A DNA stretch of 64,000 bases from Hyphomicrobiales bacterium (lineage in GTDB: Bacteria; Pseudomonadota; Alphaproteobacteria; Rhodospirillales; JACKKN01): positions 1 through 64,000 of the forward strand of contig JACKKN010000019.1 in NCBI GenBank assembly GCA_024236415.1, read 5' to 3'. Positions 19,200-27,873 of the stretch are shown here, in pieces. A model generated the notes under the pieces. That model was given only the letters and a program-made list of their open reading frames with translations, was not told the origin of the DNA and made no database searches. How positions within the stretch are numbered: the first letter of the stretch is position 1; every line of letters starts with the position of its first letter. The translations under genes and the position numbers were made by a program.

Positions 19200-19215
19200 T
19201 GCAAGGACCGTGCCT
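19200..19215 (-). promoter_or_regulatory. Sigma-54 (-24/-12) promoter of the 12-heme cytochrome
   Basis: Read on the minus strand, 19215-19200 gives AGGCACGGTCCTTGCA, against consensus TGGCACG-N4-TTGCW. The GG at -24 and GC at -12 are intact, and only the first base differs. The expected transcript start is near 19189, about 43 nt before the cytochrome ATG. An NtrC-type activator gene lies immediately upstream. Confidence 0.82.
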
Positions 19216-19237
19216 GCCGGGCGCGGGCCGCCCGGAT

Positions 19238-19253
19238 TGGCAGGAACATTGCT
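19238..19253 (+). promoter_or_regulatory. Second sigma-54-like site, facing the opposite way
   Basis: The plus strand reads TGGCAGGAACATTGCT, one base from consensus (G for C in TGGCACG). It would drive transcription rightwards, antisense to the end of the NtrC-type regulator gene. No plus-strand gene follows, so this is either a promoter for a non-coding RNA or a second sigma-54 holoenzyme binding site. Confidence 0.45.
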
Positions 19254-19314
19254 AGAAGAGGGGGTTAGGGCGAATGTGTGAATGATTTCAATACGTGGCC
19301 CGGGCAGGGGAGTG

Positions 19315-19355
19315 AACGAGTCGTGGAAACCGCCGTCGCCGATTTAACGAATCGT

Positions 19356-19356
<1 letters not shown>
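19315..19356. promoter_or_regulatory. Tandem inverted-repeat sites, probable enhancer (UAS) for the NtrC-type activator
   Basis: AACGAGTCGTG (19315-19325) and AACGAATCGTT (19346-19356) share the pattern AACGANTCGT. Their starts are 31 bp apart, about three helical turns. They lie roughly 100-155 bp upstream of the cytochrome sigma-54 promoter, the usual place for enhancer-binding proteins. The second site overlaps the regulator stop codon. Confidence 0.6.
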
Positions 19357-20729
<1,373 letters not shown>

Positions 20730-20857
20730 GGAATTCCGTTCCCCCAGGTCCCCCTGCGGCCTCGTGACGGCCGGAAACACGGTGATATAGTCCATTGTGC
20801 CGCCAACGCCCGAACGGCGCAACGGGTCGCGGGCGCGGGCGGCGCGGAGACCCTGCC

Positions 20858-22729
20858 ATGAAACTGCCGCACAAGATTTTCGCCTTCACCTTCGTCATCG
20901 CCACGGCCACCCTGGCCGGGGTGGCGGTGCATACGGTGGACCAGACCACGCGCCTGCTGACCGACCAGGCCATCGCCACCACCGCCCGCCACACCGAGCG
21001 CGAGGGCGCGGTCCTGCGCGACCAGGTCGAGGGGGCCGAGTCGGACGCCCTGCTGCTGGCCAGCCTGGACGCCGCCCGCGGCTTGCCGGTGGCGGCCACG
21101 GACCTGGCCCGCGGCGAACGGTGGGCCGAACTGGTGCGGGCGTTCCGCACGGTGATGACCGAGAAGCCCTTCTACGCCCAGGTGCGCCTGATCGGCATCG
21201 CCGACGACGGCCGCGAACTGGTGCGCGTGGACCAGGATTCCCGCGGCATCCGTGCCGTTCCCCTGGACGCCCTGCAAAGCAAGGGCGACCGCTACTACTT
21301 CAGCGAGGCGCTGCAACTGGGGGGCGGCCAGGTGTTCGTCTCCAAGCTGGACCTGAACCAGGAGCACGGCGCCATCGTCGAGCCGCACCAGCCCATGCTG
21401 CGCCTGTCGACCCCGGTGTTCGACGGCGCCGGCCACACGGTGGCGGTGATCGTCATCAACATCGACGTCAACGTGCTGCTGCGCAACGTGATCCCGCCGG
21501 CCAGCGACGGCTTCCTGGTGCTGACCGACTGCGGCGGCGAGATCCTGTACCACCCGGACCCCAGCCGCACCTTCGCCTTCGAGTTCGGGCGCCACGACCG
21601 GATCCAGGACGAATTCGGCCTGCAGCAGGACTGGGCCGACTGGATGAAGGAGCCGGCCCGGATTTCGACCACCCTGGCCATGCCCACCCACCTGCTGTCG
21701 GTGGCCCGGGTCGACCTGCCCGGGGCCTGGGACGAGAAGGACGGCCTGCGCACCCTGGTGGTCGGCCATGTGGTGCCGCAGACGGCGGTCATGAAGGCGG
21801 GCGACGACCTGCGCGACCACCTGTACGTGACCCTGCTGGGGGTCTGCGCCTTCCTGGGCCTGTCCATCGGCGGCGCCACCGCCTGGCTGACCCGCCCGGT
21901 GACGGCCCTGACCCGGGCCGCCGGGCGCATCGCCGCCGGCGAGACCGACGTCGACCTGCCGATCACCACCCGCGACGAGATCGGCACCCTGGCCGACGGC
22001 CTCAGGCGCATGGTCCGGTCCCTGGCCGAGGCGGCGCGCAACAAGGAACTGGCGGCCATGGGGCGCATGGCCGCCATGGTCGCCCACGACCTGCGCAACG
22101 CCCTGTCGTCCATCAAGGTCAACATGCACACCCTGGAGAAGGGGTGCCGCCACCCCAGCGACCAGCGCGAGCAGCAATGGGGCCTGGCCCAGGAGCAGAT
22201 CGCCTACATGGAGGACGTGCTGTCCGACATGCTGGCCTTCGCCCGGCCCGAGACGCCGAACCAGGACTGGCAGGACCCGCGCGGCATCGCCGACGCCGCC
22301 GCCATCGCCGTATCCCAGAAGGCGGCCGAGAAGGGGGTCGACATCGCCCTCGGCGCGCTCGGGCCGCTGCCGCCGGTGTGGGGGGACCGCTCGCAGCTCA
22401 TCCGCCTGTTCCGCAACCTGGCGGAGAACGCCATCCAGGCCTCGGACCCCGGCGGCATGGTCCGGTTCGAGGGCGCGGTGGCGGCGTCGGACCGGGGCAA
22501 CGAGGTGGTCATCAAGGTCATCGACCAGGGCGACGGCATCCCGGCCGAGCACCGCGAGCACCTGTTCGATCCCTTCTTCACCACCCGCACCATGGGCACC
22601 GGGCTGGGCCTTGCCATCGTCAAACGCATCGTCGACCAGCACGGCGGACGCATCGACTTCGACACCCGCGCGGGCGCCGGCACCACCTTCACCGTGGCCC
22701 TGCCGACCCAGCCGCGGACGCCGGCGTAG
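20858..22729 (+). CDS. Membrane-bound sensor histidine kinase with large periplasmic domain
   Basis: The start is the ATG at 20858 (MKLPHKIFAF, 623 aa). The first membrane helix is about residues 7-26. A periplasmic domain of about 290 residues looks like a double-Cache sensor (segments FYAQVRLIGIADDGRELVRV and VIVINIDVNVLLRNVIP are typical). A second helix (about 325-348) leads into a HAMP linker. The phospho-acceptor is His410 in AHDLRNALSSIK. The ATPase domain carries the N box (NLAENAIQAS), DQGDGIP, an F-box-like DPFFTTR and GTGLGLAIVKRIVDQHGG. It is divergent from the NtrC-type regulator, which it presumably phosphorylates. The ligand may be a small organic acid, as for other Cache kinases; that is inference. 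Confidence 0.92.
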   Translation: MKLPHKIFAFTFVIATATLAGVAVHTVDQTTRLLTDQAIATTARHTEREGAVLRDQVEGAESDALLLASLDAARGLPVAATDLARGERWAELVRAFRTVMTEKPFYAQVRLIGIADDGRELVRVDQDSRGIRAVPLDALQSKGDRYYFSEALQLGGGQVFVSKLDLNQEHGAIVEPHQPMLRLSTPVFDGAGHTVAVIVINIDVNVLLRNVIPPASDGFLVLTDCGGEILYHPDPSRTFAFEFGRHDRIQDEFGLQQDWADWMKEPARISTTLAMPTHLLSVARVDLPGAWDEKDGLRTLVVGHVVPQTAVMKAGDDLRDHLYVTLLGVCAFLGLSIGGATAWLTRPVTALTRAAGRIAAGETDVDLPITTRDEIGTLADGLRRMVRSLAEAARNKELAAMGRMAAMVAHDLRNALSSIKVNMHTLEKGCRHPSDQREQQWGLAQEQIAYMEDVLSDMLAFARPETPNQDWQDPRGIADAAAIAVSQKAAEKGVDIALGALGPLPPVWGDRSQLIRLFRNLAENAIQASDPGGMVRFEGAVAASDRGNEVVIKVIDQGDGIPAEHREHLFDPFFTTRTMGTGLGLAIVKRIVDQHGGRIDFDTRAGAGTTFTVALPTQPRTPA

Positions 22730-22750
22730 AGGGCCGCGGGAACAGGGGGG

Positions 22751-23476
22751 TCAGGTCGAGAAGCTGGCCGTGGTGACCTTGTGCTCCTCGTCCCGGTGCA
22801 GGGCGTGGCCGACCTTGGTCAGGCCCAGGCGGTCGACCTGGTGCCAGTCGTGGGTGGCCACGATCAGGGTGGCGCCGGTCTCGTCGATCAGCTCCATGAA
22901 CAGCTCCATGACCCGGGTCGCCGTGTGCGGGTCCAGCGACGCCGTCGGCTCGTCGGCCAGGATCACCGCCGGGCGGTGGGCCAGGGCGCGGCCGATGGCG
23001 ACCCGCTGGCGCTCGCCCACGGACAGGGCCGCCGGGTCCTTGTCCAGATGTCCGGCCAGGCCCAGGCGGGCGGCCAGGCGGCGGCTGGTGCCGTCGTCGG
23101 GCAGGCCCAGCAGGCGGCGGGTCAGGTCGATGTTTTCCAGCACCCCCAGGTAGGGCACCAGGGCCCCGGTCTGCAGCACATAGCCGATGTGGCGCTTGCG
23201 CAGCTCGCCCAGGTGGTTGGCGTCGCGGCGCTGCCAGATGGCGGCGATGTCGGCGGGCGTGCCGCCGCCGCTGAAGGTGAAGGCCCCGGCCGTGGTCGGG
23301 CTCAGCGCCAGGCCCAGCAGGTCCAACAGGGTGCTCTTGCCGCAGCCGCTTTCGCCGACCAGGGCCAGGCGGGCGCCGCGCGGCACCTCCAGGCGCGGCA
23401 CGCACAGCTCGAACCCGGCCCCGCCCTCGTGGCGGGCCTTGGTGACGTCGGTCAGGGTGAACACCGTGTCGGCCAT
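22751..23476 (-). CDS. LolD/MacB-type ABC transporter ATPase (possible TagT-like partner of the FtsX permease)
   Basis: The start is the ATG at 23476 (MADTVFTLTD, 241 aa). It has Walker A GESGCGKST, the Q-loop (YVLQTGALVPYLGVLEN), the signature LSVGERQRVAIGRAL, Walker B AVILADEPTASLD and the H-switch (VATHD). This arrangement and the ENI- region are typical of the LolD/MacB/FtsE family, which pairs with FtsX-like permeases. No permease adjoins it; the only one in the window is at 12290-13513. A strong terminator lies just upstream (23510-23545), so it needs its own promoter or anti-termination. The gene converges on the histidine kinase, with a 21-nt gap. Confidence 0.9.
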   Translation of the reverse strand: MADTVFTLTDVTKARHEGGAGFELCVPRLEVPRGARLALVGESGCGKSTLLDLLGLALSPTTAGAFTFSGGGTPADIAAIWQRRDANHLGELRKRHIGYVLQTGALVPYLGVLENIDLTRRLLGLPDDGTSRRLAARLGLAGHLDKDPAALSVGERQRVAIGRALAHRPAVILADEPTASLDPHTATRVMELFMELIDETGATLIVATHDWHQVDRLGLTKVGHALHRDEEHKVTTASFST

Positions 23477-23509
23477 GGCGCCATTAAAGGACCGGGCGCC
23501 GGTGCGGGC

Positions 23510-23545
23510 AAAAAAAAACGAAAAAAACCGGTCCAGTGTGACCGG
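23510..23545 (-). terminator. Strong rho-independent terminator upstream of the ABC ATPase
   Basis: Stem CCGGTC/GACCGG (23528-23533 with 23540-23545) with a six-base loop is followed on the minus strand by seven T (23527-23521), CG, then nine T (23518-23510). It ends transcripts from slyX and its upstream gene, but it sits only 34 nt before the ATPase start codon. Confidence 0.85.
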
Positions 23546-23645
23546 CCTCACATTCACGGGGCGGTCCGGGGCGTAGGGTGGTCCCCACGAGCCACGGTTC
23601 TCCCCTCCCCCTCACAAACCTGGCTCTTCCCCTCCAAACCCCCAG

Positions 23646-23669
23646 CCCCGGTCCCTCCCAGGACCGGGG
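23646..23669. other. Perfect stem-loop in the slyX 3' region
   Basis: CCCCGGTCC and GGACCGGGG pair perfectly around a six-base loop about 50 nt after the slyX stop. There is no T-run, so it may protect an mRNA 3' end rather than terminate. The rest of 23546-23719 is pyrimidine-rich on the plus strand and holds no gene that I can see. Confidence 0.45.
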
Positions 23670-23719
23670 TCCCGCCTTTCCGGGGCCCCGTTTGCGGCGG
23701 TCCTTCCGCCTGGCCGCGG

Positions 23720-23944
23720 TCAATAGTGGGGCGGCGGCGGGTCGGGCGGCGCCTGGCCGCGGTCGCGGTCCTCCTCCAGGCGCGCCAGGCGGTCCTGCAG
23801 CCGGCGCAGGTCGCGGGTCAGGGCATCCAGGGTCTGCCACTGCCGGGTGATCATGTCGTTCAGGTCGTCGACCGTGGCCGCCAGGTGGGCCTGGGATTCC
23901 TCCAGGCGGTCCAGGCGGGCGGAAGTGTCGGATTCGTCGTCCAT
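23720..23944 (-). CDS. slyX: SlyX-like protein
   Basis: A protein of 74 residues, almost entirely one charged coiled-coil helix (LDRLEESQAHLAATVDDLND, then LTRDLRRLQDRLARLEEDRD). It ends in a proline-rich tail, PPDPPPPHY. The length, the coiled coil and the terminal PPPHY-type ending are the marks of the SlyX family, whose biochemical role is unknown. It starts 18 nt after the stop of the degenerate GGDEF/EAL-like gene, so the two are probably co-transcribed leftwards and end at the terminator at 23510-23545. Confidence 0.85.
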   Translation of the reverse strand: MDDESDTSARLDRLEESQAHLAATVDDLNDMITRQWQTLDALTRDLRRLQDRLARLEEDRDRGQAPPDPPPPHY

Positions 23945-23962
23945 GGCGTCGTGTCAGCCGGC

Positions 23963-25420
23963 CTACTGGAACATCAACTCGGTGGGGCCCAGGGGATCGT
24001 AGGTGAACAGGTCCACGCCCAGGCGGCGCAGGCTCAGGGCGCTGTCGTGGTCGGGCACGTCGGTGATGATGCAGCGGGCCTTGCGGATGCGGTTGGCCAC
24101 CGACTTGGCGCCGTTGCCGTCGGGCCGCGCCAGCAGGGTCTGGATGCCGGCGAAGGGCAGGGTGATCAGGCGCGCGCCCAGGGCGCTGAAATCCATCTGG
24201 TTGACCTGGCGCAGGGACAGCTCCACCACCTGCAGGCGCGAGAACGGGCGCAGGTATTGCAGACAATGGGCGACGCGGCTCTCGTGGGTGCCGTCGGGCA
24301 CGTCGCGCAGCATGAAGCCGATGCGCTGGCGCACCGAATCGGGCAGTTCCCGGCACACGTTGACGAACGCCTCGCGGTGCTCGGGCGCGGCCATGGTCTC
24401 GTAGTTGACGGCCACCAGCACCACGGCCACCCCCGGGTCCAGGTCGTTGAACAGGCGGGTGGCGACGCCGCCCAGGTAGATGATGTCGAGCTGGCGCCGA
24501 ATCTCCGCCGGGGCGCCGGTGGCCAGCAGCAGCTGATCGATGCGGAAACGGCTCTCGGAATCGGGCATGGCCAGCCACATCTTGCCCTGCTGCTCGGGCC
24601 GGACCCAGGTCTCGACGGTCTCGATCGACGGCGAGCCGGCCAGTTCCTGCAGGATCCGCTTGGCCCGCCGGCGCTGCTCCTCGCGCTCCTGCTCGATCTT
24701 GCCCAGCACCAGGTCGGCGACCGAGATCTCCGGGCCCTCGTCCTCTTCCGAAACTTCGGCCGTCACCGTCTCGGTCTGCATGGCGGCGGCCTCGGCCAGC
24801 AGCTCGGGCGGCAGGTCGAAGTCGTCCTGCAGGGCCTGGTTGCCCAGGATGCGGGCCTGGATCTCGCGCGAGATGGCCTGCGCCTTGAACGACGCCGCGT
24901 GCTCGGACAGGCTGCCGAAGCAGATCAGGTAGCCGCCGTCCGGGGTGCGCTGGAACACGTCCTCGTCGGTGAGGCGCTTGTCCAGCACGGTGAGGGCCAC
25001 TTCCTCCACCCGCTCGGCATAGCGCGGCCAGCGGTCGCCCAGCTCGTCCTTGATTCGTTGCAGGCCGACCATGCCCATGTGGCTGGCGACCACGGTGCCG
25101 CCGCGGGCCGCCGCGTGCTGGCGCATGGCCTGCTCGGGGTCCACCGGCGGCGGCGGCGGGGCGGCGGGGGCCACGGCGGCGGCGGGGGTGGGCGCCACGG
25201 CGGCGGCGGGCGCGCTGGCCAGCGACTGGCGGTCGAGGCCGTTGATGATGTCGTCGATGCCGCAGGGTTTGTCATCGAACGGACAGCGGGCGCGGTGCGG
25301 GCAGTTGCGCAGTTCGCCGACGGCGCGGCGGGCCATTGCCATGTCGTGATGCTCGATGCGCAGATAGGCGTCGCGCAGAACATCCTTGCACGGCAGTTCA
25401 TTCATGCTGCGGTGGGGCAT
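23963..25420 (-). CDS. Unknown protein: N-terminal Cys cluster and degenerate GGDEF/EAL-like regions
   Basis: A protein of 485 residues. The ATG at 25420 is chosen for GGAGG 6 nt upstream; MNEL at 25405 is the alternative. Residues 11-53 hold four Cys (C11, C40, C46, C53, with NCPHRARCPFDDKPC), a possible zinc or Fe-S site. An Ala/Pro linker follows. Residues about 125-195 (DVFQRTPDGGYLICFGSL and a following Ala-rich helix) resemble a decayed GGDEF/cyclase fold. Residues about 290-485 resemble an EAL fold: VVLVAVNYETM matches the VSVNLS strand, and CIITDVPDHDSALSLRRLGV matches the AEGVET region, but no EAL or DDFG catalytic residues are seen. A non-catalytic cyclic-di-GMP-related or scaffolding role is therefore a guess. 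Confidence 0.75.
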   Translation of the reverse strand: MPHRSMNELPCKDVLRDAYLRIEHHDMAMARRAVGELRNCPHRARCPFDDKPCGIDDIINGLDRQSLASAPAAAVAPTPAAAVAPAAPPPPPVDPEQAMRQHAAARGGTVVASHMGMVGLQRIKDELGDRWPRYAERVEEVALTVLDKRLTDEDVFQRTPDGGYLICFGSLSEHAASFKAQAISREIQARILGNQALQDDFDLPPELLAEAAAMQTETVTAEVSEEDEGPEISVADLVLGKIEQEREEQRRRAKRILQELAGSPSIETVETWVRPEQQGKMWLAMPDSESRFRIDQLLLATGAPAEIRRQLDIIYLGGVATRLFNDLDPGVAVVLVAVNYETMAAPEHREAFVNVCRELPDSVRQRIGFMLRDVPDGTHESRVAHCLQYLRPFSRLQVVELSLRQVNQMDFSALGARLITLPFAGIQTLLARPDGNGAKSVANRIRKARCIITDVPDHDSALSLRRLGVDLFTYDPLGPTELMFQ

Positions 25421-25494
25421 TGATCGCCTCCGACTCCCGGTCCCTGCCCCTCGCCCGTCCGAGCAGACTATACCATCAATTCTCCCGCGGCGCT

Positions 25495-25899
25495 CTAGGG
25501 ATAGCGCGTCCGGGCCCGGGCCTTGGCGATGGACCCGCTGAAGAATCCGGTCGACTTCTTGGCCGCCGCCGTCCACTCGTAGGTGTGCGAGCCGGAGGGC
25601 GGGCAGGGGCTCTGGTACTTGAAGGCGCCGGGCTCGACCACCGCCTGGCCGGTGTAGGGGACGGTGCCGCCGCCGTGGTTGTAGCTGGGCACGTCCAGGT
25701 CGGTCAGCGAGAAGGCGATGAACTTGGTGCCCTCGGGCACCCCGGCCAGGGTGAACCGGGGGTTGGGCACGGTGTTGGGCGTGCCCGTGGTGCACAGGGG
25801 GATGTCACCCCATTCGAAGGTGATCGTGAAATCCGCGGCCTGGGTCGGGGCGGCGGAAAGGGTCGCCAGCAGGGCGGCCGCGGTGATGATGGCACGCAT
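25495..25899 (-). CDS. Exported PEBP-like (YbhB/YbcL family) protein
   Basis: A protein of 134 residues. The ATG at 25899 has GGGAGGA 8 nt upstream and starts a signal peptide (MRAIITAAALLATLSAAPTQ, then AADF). The core matches the phosphatidylethanolamine-binding/Raf-kinase-inhibitor-like fold: NPRFTLAGVPEGTKFIAFSL, TDLDVPSYNHGGG, then SPCPPSGSHTYEWTAAA in place of the usual PPxGxHRY segment. At 134 residues it is shorter than typical YbhB (about 160). Bacterial members have no settled function. It follows the DUF411 gene leftwards with a 118-nt gap. Confidence 0.8.
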   Translation of the reverse strand: MRAIITAAALLATLSAAPTQAADFTITFEWGDIPLCTTGTPNTVPNPRFTLAGVPEGTKFIAFSLTDLDVPSYNHGGGTVPYTGQAVVEPGAFKYQSPCPPSGSHTYEWTAAAKKSTGFFSGSIAKARARTRYP

Positions 25900-26017
25900 G
25901 GTCGCGATCCTCCCAAGATGCAAGGGAACCCCTAAATTGTCGCGCGTCACGCGATGGCGATCAACGGTGATCCGGCGGCCGCGGCCCGGTGGGGCCCGGT
26001 GCGGGCCCGGTGCAGGC

Positions 26018-26533
26018 TCAGTGCTCGGCGAACACGCGGGCGCCGTCGGGGCCGAAGGTGTAGACCTTGAACGGTTCCTTGCCGCCGTCCTGTTCCATGC
26101 CCGGCGAGCCGATCGGCATGTCGGGCACCGAGATGCCGGCCACCTTGGGCTTGGCGGCCAGCAGGCGGGCCACGTCGCCGGCCGGCACGTGGCCCTCGAC
26201 CACGTACCCGTCGACCACCGCCGTGTGGCACGACCCCATCTCGTAGGGCACGTGGTAGCGGTCCTTGACCGTGTCCATGTCCATGGTCTCGTTGACGGTG
26301 ACCTTGAAGCCGGCGGCGCGCATGTGGTCGACCCACTTGCCGCAGCAGCCGCAGGTGGGGGACTTGTAGACCACCACCTCGCCGGGCGCCGCGTTGGCCG
26401 GGTCGGTGCCCGGCCAGGCCCACCAGGCCAGGCCCGCGGCCACGGCCAGGACCGCCACCGCGGCCACGGCCAGGGGCGACCGGCGGGCCGGCGCCGGCGT
26501 CTTGCCAGGGATGTCGCGACGTTTCCGTGCCAT
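26018..26533 (-). CDS. DUF411-family membrane-anchored metal-binding protein
   Basis: A protein of 171 residues with GGGAGGG 6 nt before the ATG. A basic N-terminus and one hydrophobic helix (about 19-38) act as signal or anchor. The mature part has VVVYKSPTCGCCGKWVDHMR, the Cys-Gly-Cys-Cys motif of DUF411, then MGSCHTAVVDGYVVEGHVPA and a Met/Pro-rich stretch (VPDMPIGSPGMEQ). DUF411 proteins occur with copper-handling genes and are thought to bind metal in the periplasm. No copper-resistance partner is nearby. The Cys, His and Met pattern supports copper binding, but that remains inference. Confidence 0.88.
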   Translation of the reverse strand: MARKRRDIPGKTPAPARRSPLAVAAVAVLAVAAGLAWWAWPGTDPANAAPGEVVVYKSPTCGCCGKWVDHMRAAGFKVTVNETMDMDTVKDRYHVPYEMGSCHTAVVDGYVVEGHVPAGDVARLLAAKPKVAGISVPDMPIGSPGMEQDGGKEPFKVYTFGPDGARVFAEH

Positions 26534-26612
26534 GGGGGCCCTCCCTTTCCGGTTCAGGAGACGAGACCCCTGATATGGATCAGGACGGGAAAAGACTCAA
26601 GCCCCGTTGCCG

Positions 26613-27614
26613 TCACCCGCACTCGCCGCCGCCCAGGCCCAGGACCGGGCGGCCGGCCTTGGCGTCCAGCACCAGGTCGACGCCGGCGGGCGGGGACTTG
26701 CGCATGGCCGTGGCCAGGGTCTCGATGGCGCGCATGTTGGGGAAGCTGCTGCGCCAGGCGAGGGCGATGCGGCGGAACGGCACCGGGTCGCGGAACCGCA
26801 CGTACTTGACCAGGTGGTTGCTGCGCTCGGGGCAGTTCAGGGACATGCACAGGAAGCTGTTGACCGAGGTGATGGGCAGCACCGCCACCCCCGTGCCCAC
26901 CGCCACCATGTGGCGGATGGTTTCCAGCGAGTTGCCCTCGATGCTGTTGTGCATGCCCTCGGACGTGTCGTCCAGGTGGTGGCAGGCGCCGCAGATCTCC
27001 AGCACCTGGTCGCGGAAGCAGTGGCCCTTGCCCAGCAGCAGCAGCTTCTCGCCGGCCAGTTCGTCGCCGTCCAGGTCTTCGCGGTCCTGCCAGGGGTGGC
27101 CGTTGGGGACGGCGGCGATGAACGGCTCGTCGTGGATGGGCAGAACCTCGATCCCCGGCTCGGCATAGGGCAGGGCGACGATGATGGCGTCCACCTCGCC
27201 GCGCTTCAGGCGCTCGGACAGGACCGCGGTGTAGTTCTCCTCCAGCAGCAGGGTCATGTTCGGCGCCAGGCGGCGCAGGGTCGGCACCAGGGTGGGGAAC
27301 AGGTACGGCCCCACGGAATAGATGGCGCCGAAGCGCAGGGTGCCCTCCAGGGAATCGGCCTTGCTGTCGGCCACGTGGCGGATCTGCTCAACCTCCTCCA
27401 GGGCCTTCTGCACCTGCTCCAGGACCTGGGAGCCGGCCTCGGTGATCTGGATCCTGTTCTTGAAGCGCTCGAACAGGGGCGTGTTCAGCTCCTCCTCCAA
27501 CTGCCGCACGGCGACGCTGAGGGACGGCTGGCTCACGTTGCAGGCCTCGGCGGCGCGGCTGAAGCTGCGCTCCCGCGCCACGGCCAGGGCGTATCGCAAC
27601 TGGGTAATCTTCAT
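26613..27614 (-). CDS. oxyR: OxyR-type peroxide-sensing LysR regulator
   Basis: A protein of 333 residues, starting at ATG 27614 (MKITQLRYALAVARERSFSR). The N-terminal LysR helix-turn-helix is clear (AAEACNVSQPSLSVAVRQLE). The redox site GHCFRDQVLEICGA places Cys at residues 199 and 208, the same positions as in E. coli OxyR, where they form the peroxide-sensing disulfide. The protein is about 30 residues longer than E. coli OxyR, with a C-terminal tail (VLGLGGGECG) that ends with an extra Cys. It lies downstream of a cytochrome c peroxidase gene in the same direction but after a terminator, and an FNR-type box precedes it. It probably regulates that peroxidase through the site at 29075-29111. 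Confidence 0.93.
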   Translation of the reverse strand: MKITQLRYALAVARERSFSRAAEACNVSQPSLSVAVRQLEEELNTPLFERFKNRIQITEAGSQVLEQVQKALEEVEQIRHVADSKADSLEGTLRFGAIYSVGPYLFPTLVPTLRRLAPNMTLLLEENYTAVLSERLKRGEVDAIIVALPYAEPGIEVLPIHDEPFIAAVPNGHPWQDREDLDGDELAGEKLLLLGKGHCFRDQVLEICGACHHLDDTSEGMHNSIEGNSLETIRHMVAVGTGVAVLPITSVNSFLCMSLNCPERSNHLVKYVRFRDPVPFRRIALAWRSSFPNMRAIETLATAMRKSPPAGVDLVLDAKAGRPVLGLGGGECG

Positions 27615-27745
27615 GACGTCAATCGTGTCCCTAGAACTGATCCCGCGGGGGGCCGCGGCGGCGTCCGGTGGCGGACGGGGCCGGCCGGCGGCGGGCTGCA
27701 CGGGCCATACTATCCATCGCGCGGCGCCACGGGAAATATCATTAC

Positions 27746-27759
27746 TTGATCCACATCAA
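27746..27759. promoter_or_regulatory. FNR/Anr/FixK-type binding site upstream of oxyR
   Basis: TTGATCCACATCAA is a perfect TTGAT-N4-ATCAA palindrome, the consensus of FNR-family oxygen regulators. It lies 132 bp before the oxyR ATG. A possible minus-strand -10 (TAGTAT, 27712-27707) would put the box near -52, which is not the standard -41.5. No plus-strand gene follows within 7 kb. Confidence 0.7.
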
Positions 27760-27817
27760 AGGAGAAAACTATACGTGGGTTACTCAGCATAGATAAACGG
27801 CGTCCCATGGCATGGAA

Positions 27818-27841
27818 AAGGGAGCGCCGAAGCGCTCCCTT
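27818..27841 (-). terminator. Rho-independent terminator after cytochrome c peroxidase gene
   Basis: A perfect 10-bp stem (AAGGGAGCGC/GCGCTCCCTT) with, on the minus strand, a stable TTCG tetraloop, then TTTTCC (T at 27819-27816). It lies 33 nt after the peroxidase stop and separates it from oxyR. Confidence 0.88.
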
Positions 27842-27873
27842 GGCATGGCCGATCCGGGGGGGGGGCGGGGCGT

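Noticed and set aside
15823..19281. A 1152-codon open frame on the plus strand over the TPR and cytochrome genes
   Set aside because: The minus-strand frames hold TPR repeats and twelve CxxCH motifs; the plus frame is low-complexity Gly/Ala/Val/Leu without motifs.
27769..27794. A possible OxyR site (CTAT and ATAG tetramers) upstream of oxyR
   Set aside because: The tetramers are 16 nt apart instead of 7 and the other positions match poorly.
27760..27841. A small plus-strand RNA driven by the FNR-type box and ending at the hairpin
   Set aside because: No -10 box lies at the right distance and the hairpin lacks a T-run on the plus strand; it fits the leftward peroxidase gene.
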